Positions 6,657 through 12,613 of a stretch of DNA of 14,852 nt are shown in pieces. Positions within the stretch are counted from its first letter, which is position 1; every line of letters starts with the position of its first letter. This DNA comes from an uncultured Rhodobacter sp. (GTDB lineage Bacteria > Pseudomonadota > Alphaproteobacteria > Rhodobacterales > Rhodobacteraceae), in assembly GCA_937901435.1 (NCBI GenBank), contig CALGTJ010000508.1, forward strand, positions 1-14,852, written 5' to 3'. A program made the position numbers and the translations under genes. The notes under the pieces were generated by a model that was given only the letters and a program-made list of their open reading frames with translations, was not told the DNA's origin and ran no database searches.

Positions 6657-6910
6657 GAACGCGTGCGGGCAGTCGCAAAGGCCCTCCGGATCGCATCTTT
6701 ACCGCTGCCCTCCGCAAGATCACCCGCCTTGGCCTGCGTCAGACCTTCTAGGAGAACCTTCCGGATCCCGGCCAGCTGTGCTTCTTCCTGCTCGAGCAGC
6801 CTCAGGCCTGCGCGCATGGCTTCACTCACATTCTGGTAGCGCCCGGACGCCACCAGTGCTTGAACCAGATGGTCTTGGGTTTCGGTCAGGACTACGTTGC
6901 GTGTCACCAT
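6653..6910 (-). CDS. ParD-family antitoxin (ribbon-helix-helix)
   Basis: An 85-residue antitoxin. The N-terminal part (MVTRNVVLTETQDHLVQALVASGRYQNVSEAMRAGLRLL, in order strand, helix A, turn, helix B) is a ribbon-helix-helix DNA-binding domain with the ParD signature SGRYQNVSEAMRAGLRLLE. The C-terminal part, rich in Ala, Lys and Arg, would wrap the toxin. A ribosome site AAGGAG lies 9 bases upstream of the ATG. The gene leads the pair, as usual for ParDE, and the promoter carries an exact inverted repeat to which the ParD dimer, or the ParD-ParE complex, should bind in autorepression. Confidence 0.9.
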   Translation of the reverse strand: MVTRNVVLTETQDHLVQALVASGRYQNVSEAMRAGLRLLEQEEAQLAGIRKVLLEGLTQAKAGDLAEGSGKDAIRRAFATARTRS

Positions 6911-6926
6911 GGGTCAGGTCTCCTTC

Positions 6927-6961
6927 ATTGGCAATATATGCCAATGCTCAGTTTTGGTCAA
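6927..6961 (-). promoter_or_regulatory. Toxin-antitoxin promoter with operator
   Basis: On the minus strand TTGACC (6961-6956), a 17-base spacer, then TATATT (6938-6933) form a near-consensus sigma-70 promoter for the antitoxin gene. The -10 element lies inside a perfect inverted repeat, ATTGGCA-atata-TGCCAAT (6927-6945). Repressor binding there would block RNA polymerase. Confidence 0.75.
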
Positions 6962-7067
6962 TGGAAGCTGATCGTGGGCAACGAACAGCCATCATACGAC
7001 CTCTCCTCTCGTCGCTATCAATCGGTCGTTTATTAGCCGTATCCTAAACTGCAAAAGGCAGGATTTG

Positions 7068-7949
7068 ATGCCGTTGATAGGCTATGCGCGAGTATCGACC
7101 GAGGATCAGACCCCCCTGCCCCAGTCGCAGGCGCTGAAATCAGCGGGCTGTGTCGAAATCCATGAGGAACAGGCTTCTGGCGGTGATCGTGCGCGGCCTG
7201 TGCTGGCGCGGGTGCTGGAACGGATCGGCAAGGGCGATACGCTGGTGGTGGTGCGCATCGACCGGCTTGCGCGGTCGCTGTCGCATTTGCTGGAGGTGAT
7301 CGAACGGCTGGAAGCAAAGGGCGCCTTCTTCCGCTCGATTCAGGACCCGATCGACACCGGATCCCCGCAGGGCAAGTTCACGCTGCAGGTTCTGGGTGCA
7401 GCAGCCGAGTTCGAGCGCGCCCTGATCCGTGAACGGACCAAGGCTGGGCTTGCCAGCGCACGAACAAAGGGGCGGGTCGGCGGAAACCCTGGCCTGCGCG
7501 CCCGGGATCCGGCTGCGCTACGCAAGGTCCGACTGGCGCGACAGGACGGATATATAGAACGCCTGAATGAAACTGCGCAGGACTGGGTGCCCCATGTGCG
7601 TCGGCTGCGTCCCGATCTGGCTTGGGAAGATGTGGTGCGCATCATCAACGGTCCCCTACCCGAGGCCCGGCGCTGGACGCAAAGCCGTCTGCTGCGCGCT
7701 GTGAACGCCTATGTCCGCGATGGGTTCCTCCCCGCGACCGTGCTTGATCGCGCGGGCCCGCGTGTGCGAGATGATCGCCTGCCCGCCATCGTCGCGGGTA
7801 TCAAGGGCGCCGATCCCGACATTACGCTTCAGGCCATCTGCGCCCGCTTGGAGAACATGCGTGAGCGCACACCCCGCGGCCGGACAAGCTGGCAGCCATC
7901 ATCAGTGAAGATGTTGCTGGAGCGGGCGAAGCGGCTTGGGATGCTATGA
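7068..7949 (+). CDS. Serine recombinase (resolvase/invertase family)
   Basis: A 293-residue recombinase. The N-terminal catalytic domain (about 1-140) starts PLIGYARVSTEDQ, with the nucleophilic serine at S10 (numbering from the ATG at 7068). It then shows ASGGDRARPVLARVLERIGKGDTLVVVRIDRLARS, the conserved Arg cluster of resolvases, and AEFERALIRERTKAGLASAR, the long E-helix. Instead of the short Hin/gamma-delta helix-turn-helix there is a region of about 150 residues, DPAALRKVRLARQDGYIERL to the end, with helices that may hold two DNA-binding modules. I prefer the ATG at 7068, after AGGCAGG; an in-frame TTG lies immediately before it at 7065. On a plasmid this could resolve multimers or invert a segment. 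The target site is not identified; the 150-base region between the antitoxin and this gene is the obvious place. Confidence 0.88.
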   Translation: MPLIGYARVSTEDQTPLPQSQALKSAGCVEIHEEQASGGDRARPVLARVLERIGKGDTLVVVRIDRLARSLSHLLEVIERLEAKGAFFRSIQDPIDTGSPQGKFTLQVLGAAAEFERALIRERTKAGLASARTKGRVGGNPGLRARDPAALRKVRLARQDGYIERLNETAQDWVPHVRRLRPDLAWEDVVRIINGPLPEARRWTQSRLLRAVNAYVRDGFLPATVLDRAGPRVRDDRLPAIVAGIKGADPDITLQAICARLENMRERTPRGRTSWQPSSVKMLLERAKRLGML

Positions 7950-8068
7950 GTGAGTTTTGACGCTAAGCCTGTTCGTCACATCATGCGACATCTCCAATTG
8001 AGTGGCAACTTTACCCGCTAAGCAGTTTATCCTTGCAGATCTTCCATCGTGTGGAGTAATTGCAAGGT

Positions 8069-9232
8069 ATGTATAAGCGCCAAACTCATCACTTTGTGCA
8101 ATCCGCGCTCGAGAGCCAAGCTGCTGTTGTCCTCCTCGGCCCCCGGCAGGTTGGGAAAACCACGCTCGCTCTAGACATAGCTTCGGAGCAACCATCGGTA
8201 TACCTTGATCTAGAACGAGATGCGGACAGGCAGATCCTGACCGAACCGGATCTATATCTGGATGAACAGGCGGGAAAACTCGTCATCCTCGATGAGGTGC
8301 AGCAGATGCCTGGCCTCTTCAAGAGCCTGCGTGGTCAGATCGACCAGCGCAGGCGGGCCGGTTTTCGAGCGGGCCAGTTCCTGCTCTTGGGATCAGCCTC
8401 CAACGTCCTACTCCAACAGTCGGCAGAATCCCTTGCTGGACGTGTCAGGTATATCGAAATGCCCCCTCTACAGCTTACCGAGGTGGGGGCTGATCAGTTG
8501 AATGCGCTCTGGCTGCGTGGTGGCTTTCCTGACAGCTTCATGGCTTCAAGCGATCAAGCCAGCATGGATTGGCGTCTGGATTTTCTGCGTACATATCTGG
8601 AACGTGACATCCCTGCCCTCGGACCGCGTATTCCAGCCGCAACCTTGCGGCGCTTCTGGACAATGCTTGCGCATGTGCAAGGTGGTCTATTGAACGCTGC
8701 AGCCCTCGCCGATGGGCTGGGCGTCTCCGGCCAAACGATTGGACGCTACCTCGATCTGCTCGTTGATCTCATGCTGGTGCGGCGACTGCAGCCCTGGCAT
8801 GAGAATGTCGGCAAGCGTTTGGTGAAATCGCCAAAGGTTTATGTCCGCGACAGCGGGGTCGTGCATGCCCTGTTAAGCATTGGGACAATCGAGGGCTTGC
8901 TCGGGCACCCCGTCGTTGGCGGCAGTTGGGAGGGGTTATGTATCGAGGCCCTTCTTGCCGCTGCACCAACCGGCACCGAACCCTTCTTCTATCGCACTTC
9001 TGCCGGAGCTGAACTTGACTTGGTCCTTCGCCTGCCTGGGGGCGACATCTGGGCCATTGAGATCAAGCGCACGACTGCGCCAAAGGTCTCGCGCGGGTTC
9101 TATGTGGGCGCGGAAGACATCAAGGCCAGCCGGAAGCTGTTGATCTACGCCGGAGAGCATGACGTCCCCGTGGCCGAAGGCGTTCGTGCAGTGCCTCTTG
9201 AGCAAGGGATCGGGCTGTTGAGAGCACTATAG
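8069..9232 (+). CDS. AAA+ ATPase with C-terminal DUF4143 domain
   Basis: A 387-residue protein of the large, poorly understood AAA_14/DUF4143 family. Walker A is GPRQVGKTT (about residues 25-33), Walker B is LVILDEVQ, and a sensor-like LLLGSAS follows. A central winged-helix-like segment (ALADGLGVSGQTIGRYLDLLVDLMLVRRLQP) precedes the C-terminal PD-(D/E)xK-like domain: WEGLCIEALLAA, FFYRTSAGAELDLVL, then WAIEIKRT, so the acidic residue and the ExK of that fold are present. Members are scattered on chromosomes and plasmids and their biological role is not settled; DNA binding is plausible, nuclease activity is not shown. I chose the ATG at 8069; an in-frame TTG at 8060 sits closer to GGAG (8052-8055) and could be used instead. 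It stands alone, 119 bases after the serine recombinase. Confidence 0.88.
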   Translation: MYKRQTHHFVQSALESQAAVVLLGPRQVGKTTLALDIASEQPSVYLDLERDADRQILTEPDLYLDEQAGKLVILDEVQQMPGLFKSLRGQIDQRRRAGFRAGQFLLLGSASNVLLQQSAESLAGRVRYIEMPPLQLTEVGADQLNALWLRGGFPDSFMASSDQASMDWRLDFLRTYLERDIPALGPRIPAATLRRFWTMLAHVQGGLLNAAALADGLGVSGQTIGRYLDLLVDLMLVRRLQPWHENVGKRLVKSPKVYVRDSGVVHALLSIGTIEGLLGHPVVGGSWEGLCIEALLAAAPTGTEPFFYRTSAGAELDLVLRLPGGDIWAIEIKRTTAPKVSRGFYVGAEDIKASRKLLIYAGEHDVPVAEGVRAVPLEQGIGLLRAL

Positions 9233-9841
9233 CGCAACGCTTGTTGCGCGCGTGCACGAGAGTAAGGGGTCTACTTGTTTTGTTCAGTTTTAAGTACGCC
9301 GCGCATTTCCCTGTGGCATTTTTTCCGGTCCCCGCAGGTCTCCCGGTGCGTACCGGTTGCATGGAATGCACATCGCAGCGGCCGCCCCGTCTACAACGGC
9401 TGTGGCCCATCTTCCTCCCCTACCCTTCTATGCGGCGCTTCGCATCCAGCGTGGTCAGGCCTTGGTCAACCGCGCAGCTACCCTTCTGGCTGCATCAGTT
9501 TCACAAGCGCCGACAACGAAACCGCCAAAGGCTTCGGCTCAATCTCCATCTTGACCTCCGCCCTGGAAATTACCATCGAGCCCGTCGCGAGGTCGAACAG
9601 GACGGCCTTCGCGCAACGCGTCGCCGGACGCTCCCCGTGAGGCAAGCTGACCGAGTGCGGCGGCATTTAGAAGATTCAGAAAGGGGAGACCGGCGCTGGC
9701 TACTTCACGGTGAGCATCTGTGATCACGGCTTCAACGCAAACATGGGCAAAGCCACCAACTAGGACGGTCATCTCCTGGGGTCCGAAAGACGCGGCGTGA
9801 AACATGCATGGTTGATCGGCTTCGCTCTGGTCAGTCGACTT

Positions 9842-9877
9842 AAACTCCAATCTTGAACGCGTTCAAGATTGGAGTTT
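9842..9877. repeat. Perfect 36-bp palindrome, candidate parS of the repABC plasmid
   Basis: The half AAACTCCAATCTTGAACG is followed immediately by its exact reverse complement, with no spacer and no mismatch. repABC plasmids of Rhodobacterales carry short perfect palindromes that bind RepB (ParB) and define compatibility groups. The inner 18 bases (TCTTGAACG and its complement, 9851-9868) recur with one difference inside repB. A role as centromere and possibly as an operator for repA is inferred from position, 134 bases before the repA start. Confidence 0.8.
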
Positions 9878-9902
9878 CTGGAGCCACTGAGCCTCAAAAT
9901 AA

Positions 9903-9923
9903 GCGCCTGAAACCTATAGGCGC
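9903..9923. promoter_or_regulatory. Inverted repeat upstream of repA
   Basis: Arms GCGCCT (9903-9908) and AGGCGC (9918-9923) are separated by nine bases. It lies between the palindrome and repA and could be a RepA autorepression site, since RepA represses its own operon in this family. It could also be incidental. Confidence 0.35.
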
Positions 9924-10011
9924 GTGGTATCTTTATCTTTTGCTCAGAACCGTGCTACCATTGAAGCAGAATCGAGTCGAACTCGGACCCAACCGAAGTC
10001 AGGGCTTATAA

Positions 10012-11367
10012 ATGAGCGGTAGTTTAGAACAGTTTTTGACGGATCTGTCACGTGGGCTTGAGCGCACGATGGTGGCAGTGAACAAGGAACTCACCTTGCG
10101 TCAGCGCATCAAGCGAACCTGGTCCATGCGCCAGTGCGCTAGGTTTCTCAATGTGAGTATTCAGTATCTGACCAAGTTCGCCAATTCGAGCGATGACTTT
10201 CCCGCAGGAGAATATGTTGGAAGAGAGCGTGTTTTCACGCTTTCAGAATTGATGCACATGCGGGCCCTTCTGGCAGCCTCGGCAAAGCGGCCGTACGACT
10301 ACCTGGCCTGGCGGAAGCCTGACGCACCTTTGCCCGTCATCTCGTTTGCAAGCCAGAAAGGCGGGACCGCCAAAAGTCTGAGCGCCGCGCATTTTGCCCA
10401 GTATCTCAGCTTGCACTACGGCATGCGTGTCGGTGTTATGGATGCTGACCCGCAAAGTACAATAACGCTCTACTTCGTCGGGGGAGAGGGCCTTCCCCAA
10501 ATGCCCGACGAAAACACCGCCTCTATGGTGGACTTTGCTGGACTCTTTCAGTCGGAAGACGCGCCATATACCGACCACGATGCGCAAACGCTCGATAGCT
10601 TCCTTCTCAAGACCTCCTGGCCAGGCCTGCGCCTGCTTCCAGCTCACGGCGAAACATCCGAGGGTGAGATCCAGATTGCGCGGCTTGTCCGCGAAGCCCC
10701 CGCCGGAAAGAGCTTTTACCGCTACCTACGCGATGCCATCGACCGCTGGAAAGCGGGCCACCCACCGAAAACGCCACCCAACGAATTGGTAGTCGACGGC
10801 AAGGTCGACCAGGAGCGGCTCGACACCGCACTAGCGGAGACGCTGGATGTCATCATCATCGACTATCAACCCGCGCTCACACTGTTCCAGTTGAATAACG
10901 TGATCGCGTCTACTTCACTGGTCATACCGCAAACCATGAAGGGGTTCGACATTGCGACGTTGTCGACCTTTGTGACTGGCCTGCTTGGGATGCTTCAGCA
11001 CATCCTGGCCCATGAAAGGATCGAGATCGGAACCGGTGCGAACATGCTGTTGCCAACGATCGTTCAACGGTCCAATGCGCAGGATCTTAACCACATCGGA
11101 AACCTGCTAGAACATTGCCCCACGGAAATTCTGCCCGTGTTTTATTTGCGTTCCGACGCGATCTCGAACGCTTCGGACGTCTATCAGTCCGTATACGAAT
11201 ACGAGCCAGACACGCCGGGAAAGCGCAAGGGGATCAACCGGTTCATCACGAATGCCGATGCCGTGAACGACGCCATAATATCGCGACTCTGGCCAGGACT
11301 CGAACGTGGCTACGCCAATACTTGGATGGACGAATTCTATGAAGATGACGGCGAGGGTGAAGCATGA
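10012..11367 (+). CDS. repA: Plasmid partition ATPase RepA (ParA type)
   Basis: A 451-residue ParA-type ATPase. The N-terminal part (about 1-105) includes a MerR-like helix-turn-helix (SMRQCARFLNVSIQYLTKF, then RVFTLSELMHMRALL), as in repABC RepA, which also represses its own operon. The ATPase domain starts at VISFASQKGGTAKS. The deviant Walker A runs K116-G-G-T-A-K121-S122; A120 replaces the usual Gly of 'GGxGK'. Walker A' is VGVMDADPQST (D144, D146), and Walker B is VIIIDYQPAL (D284). The protein is somewhat longer than the usual 390-410 residues, with an extra segment at about 245-272. It uses ATP to move RepB-parS complexes during cell division. It overlaps repB by four bases (ATGA). No good Shine-Dalgarno is visible before the ATG. 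Confidence 0.92.
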   Translation: MSGSLEQFLTDLSRGLERTMVAVNKELTLRQRIKRTWSMRQCARFLNVSIQYLTKFANSSDDFPAGEYVGRERVFTLSELMHMRALLAASAKRPYDYLAWRKPDAPLPVISFASQKGGTAKSLSAAHFAQYLSLHYGMRVGVMDADPQSTITLYFVGGEGLPQMPDENTASMVDFAGLFQSEDAPYTDHDAQTLDSFLLKTSWPGLRLLPAHGETSEGEIQIARLVREAPAGKSFYRYLRDAIDRWKAGHPPKTPPNELVVDGKVDQERLDTALAETLDVIIIDYQPALTLFQLNNVIASTSLVIPQTMKGFDIATLSTFVTGLLGMLQHILAHERIEIGTGANMLLPTIVQRSNAQDLNHIGNLLEHCPTEILPVFYLRSDAISNASDVYQSVYEYEPDTPGKRKGINRFITNADAVNDAIISRLWPGLERGYANTWMDEFYEDDGEGEA

Positions 11368-12386
11368 AACGCAGTATTCCAAGGTCGCTGGTCAGCAAGG
11401 CTACCAATCTCGATACGAACAAGGAACGTGCGAGCGGCTCCGAAGGCAGGACAGAATCGAGTGATGCTGTTTCGACTCCTTTCAAGGGGGCCGGCAGTGC
11501 CTGGAAATCAGGAGCGCTTGCGCAGTCGCAAGCTGCAGTAGAGCGAAGCAGAGCCGAGCTTTGTTTGGATATCCTCAACGGTCGCCATGAGATAAGCCTG
11601 TCGCCAGATCAAATCTCCGATCCAATGGGAACCGACCGCCGACAAGACTGGATGTCCCAGGAAGCCTTTAGGTCTTTGGTAAACAGCATCGCTTCGAACG
11701 GGCAGGACACGCCCATTCTAGTGTGGCCGGAGGATCCGGATTGGCAGCCGGATCCGTTGGACCCGTCGAATATCGCGGGGGTTCCATTCGTGATGCTGAC
11801 AGGACGCCGCCGACTGGCTGCCGCGTCAGAGCTCGGTGTACCCCTTCGTGCAATACTTGCCCCGCCTGACGCGCGAAACGCTGAGAACAGCAAGTTTGAA
11901 ATGTTGTTTCTCCGGTTTCGCGAGAATGAGGAGCGCGAGAATCTCAGCCCTTTTGAGCGATTGGTTTCGATTGGTGAAATGTATGAGACGCTGGCTTCTG
12001 GCGAAGAGAAACTGACAGCTGTGGCCTTCGCCAAGAAAATTGGTGTGCATGAGAGCCTAGTCTCGCGAGCACGGTCCGTTTTCGCTGCGCAGGATCAAAT
12101 CTTGAACACGTTCAAGAACGTCTACGACATGAGCTTTCGCGATTTACAGGGTGCCTTAGCGAGCTTGGAGAGAACGAACAAAGCCAAGCCAAAACCAAAG
12201 ACAAAGCCCCAAAAACTCACCGTAAAGCGCAAGGTGGGCAACCGAAATCTTTCGGTCACTTCCGTCGATGGAAACCTATCAATCAAGGTTGCAGGAGTGC
12301 CGATTGACCAAGAGCGTCTCGAAAAGCTTGGAGACTTAGTCGCAAGCTATTTGAACGTCGAAGACACGGAGAAGGATACCGACTGA
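11364..12386 (+). CDS. repB: Plasmid partition protein RepB (ParB type)
   Basis: A 340-residue ParB-family centromere-binding protein. A variable N-terminal region (about 1-75) should contact RepA. The ParB nuclease-like domain (about 78-170) includes LVNSIASNGQDTPILV and LTGRRRLAAASELGVPLRAI. A segment RFRENEERENLSPFERL precedes the helix-turn-helix (AVAFAKKIGVHESLVSRARSV, about 225-245). A basic, proline-lysine linker (NKAKPKPKTKPQK) leads to the C-terminal dimerisation part. The start overlaps the repA stop by four bases. The region just after the HTH carries, within codons for ILNTFK, an 18-base near-palindrome matching the candidate parS. The protein binds parS, loads RepA and ensures partition. 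The 227 bases after it hold the antisense RNA gene. Confidence 0.92.
   Translation: MKRSIPRSLVSKATNLDTNKERASGSEGRTESSDAVSTPFKGAGSAWKSGALAQSQAAVERSRAELCLDILNGRHEISLSPDQISDPMGTDRRQDWMSQEAFRSLVNSIASNGQDTPILVWPEDPDWQPDPLDPSNIAGVPFVMLTGRRRLAAASELGVPLRAILAPPDARNAENSKFEMLFLRFRENEERENLSPFERLVSIGEMYETLASGEEKLTAVAFAKKIGVHESLVSRARSVFAAQDQILNTFKNVYDMSFRDLQGALASLERTNKAKPKPKTKPQKLTVKRKVGNRNLSVTSVDGNLSIKVAGVPIDQERLEKLGDLVASYLNVEDTEKDTD
12100..12117. repeat. Second parS-like palindrome, inside the repB coding sequence
   Basis: TCTTGAAC-ac-GTTCAAGA. It is identical in 17 of 18 positions to the centre of the 36-bp palindrome (9851-9868); the only change is a to g at the centre. The outer arms of the first palindrome are not shared, which suggests that the 8-bp half-site is the RepB recognition core. 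It encodes the RepB segment ILNTFK, so the match is not a copied block. Confidence 0.7.
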
Positions 12387-12460
12387 AGACAGCGTTGGTG
12401 AGATGTTCTTCGGAACGATGAGGCAAGGAGCAAAAAAGGAACGACAAGTGAATTAACGGC

Positions 12461-12514
12461 AAAAGAAAAGCCCCCAAGCGGTGTGGCCTGAGAGCTGATC
12501 TTAATGGTTTGGTC
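12461..12514 (-). ncRNA. Counter-transcribed RNA between repB and repC (incompatibility RNA)
   Basis: In repABC plasmids a small antisense RNA of about 55-65 bases from the repB-repC gap limits RepC synthesis and causes incompatibility. On the minus strand here a near-perfect promoter (12549-12521) predicts a start near 12514. A hairpin with a C/G-rich stem (12487-12470, with two bulges) is followed by TTTTCTTTT (12469-12461). The predicted RNA is about 54 bases, the expected size, and lies upstream of the repC start and ribosome site, as expected. The exact ends are inferred. Confidence 0.8.
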
Positions 12515-12520
12515 ACCTTC

Positions 12521-12549
12521 AAGATAAGTCTCACAGGATTCACTGTCAA
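12521..12549 (-). promoter_or_regulatory. Antisense RNA promoter
   Basis: TTGACA (12549-12544, perfect -35), a 17-base spacer, then TATCTT (12526-12521, -10 with four of six consensus bases). It is the strongest promoter-like sequence on either strand of the window and points away from repC, as expected for the counter-transcribed RNA. Confidence 0.8.
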
Positions 12550-12583
12550 CGACGAACGCTTCTGAGCGAACGGCTTTCTTTTG

Positions 12584-12604
12584 CCTCCACACAACAGGAG
12601 GTGA
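12584..12604 (+). promoter_or_regulatory. repC ribosome site within a hairpin
   Basis: The Shine-Dalgarno sequence AGGAGGTGA (12596-12604) is nine bases before the repC ATG. The preceding CCTCC (12584-12588) can pair with its GGAGG (12597-12601) across an 8-base loop and mask it. In repABC systems the antisense RNA changes the folding of this leader; this hairpin is a plausible off-state. Confidence 0.6.
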
Positions 12605-12613
12605 GATACAGGC

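Larger units (their letters stand above)
9233..10011. other. 779-base region without a convincing gene; repABC upstream region
   Basis: Several long open frames exist here, but none has family character. They look like chance frames in GC-rich DNA, possibly decayed coding sequence between about 9478 and 9670 on the minus strand. The right end carries regulatory symmetry: the 36-bp palindrome at 9842-9877, GCGCCT-(9 bases)-AGGCGC at 9903-9923, and CGAGT-cga-ACTCG at 9973-9985. The repA promoter must lie after about 9878, but no clear -35/-10 pair was found. Confidence 0.5.

Noticed and set aside
9241..9723. A 160-codon plus-strand open frame after the AAA+ gene
   Set aside because: Arg/Pro-rich composition typical of a chance frame, no ribosome site and no domain; described instead as a region without a supported gene.
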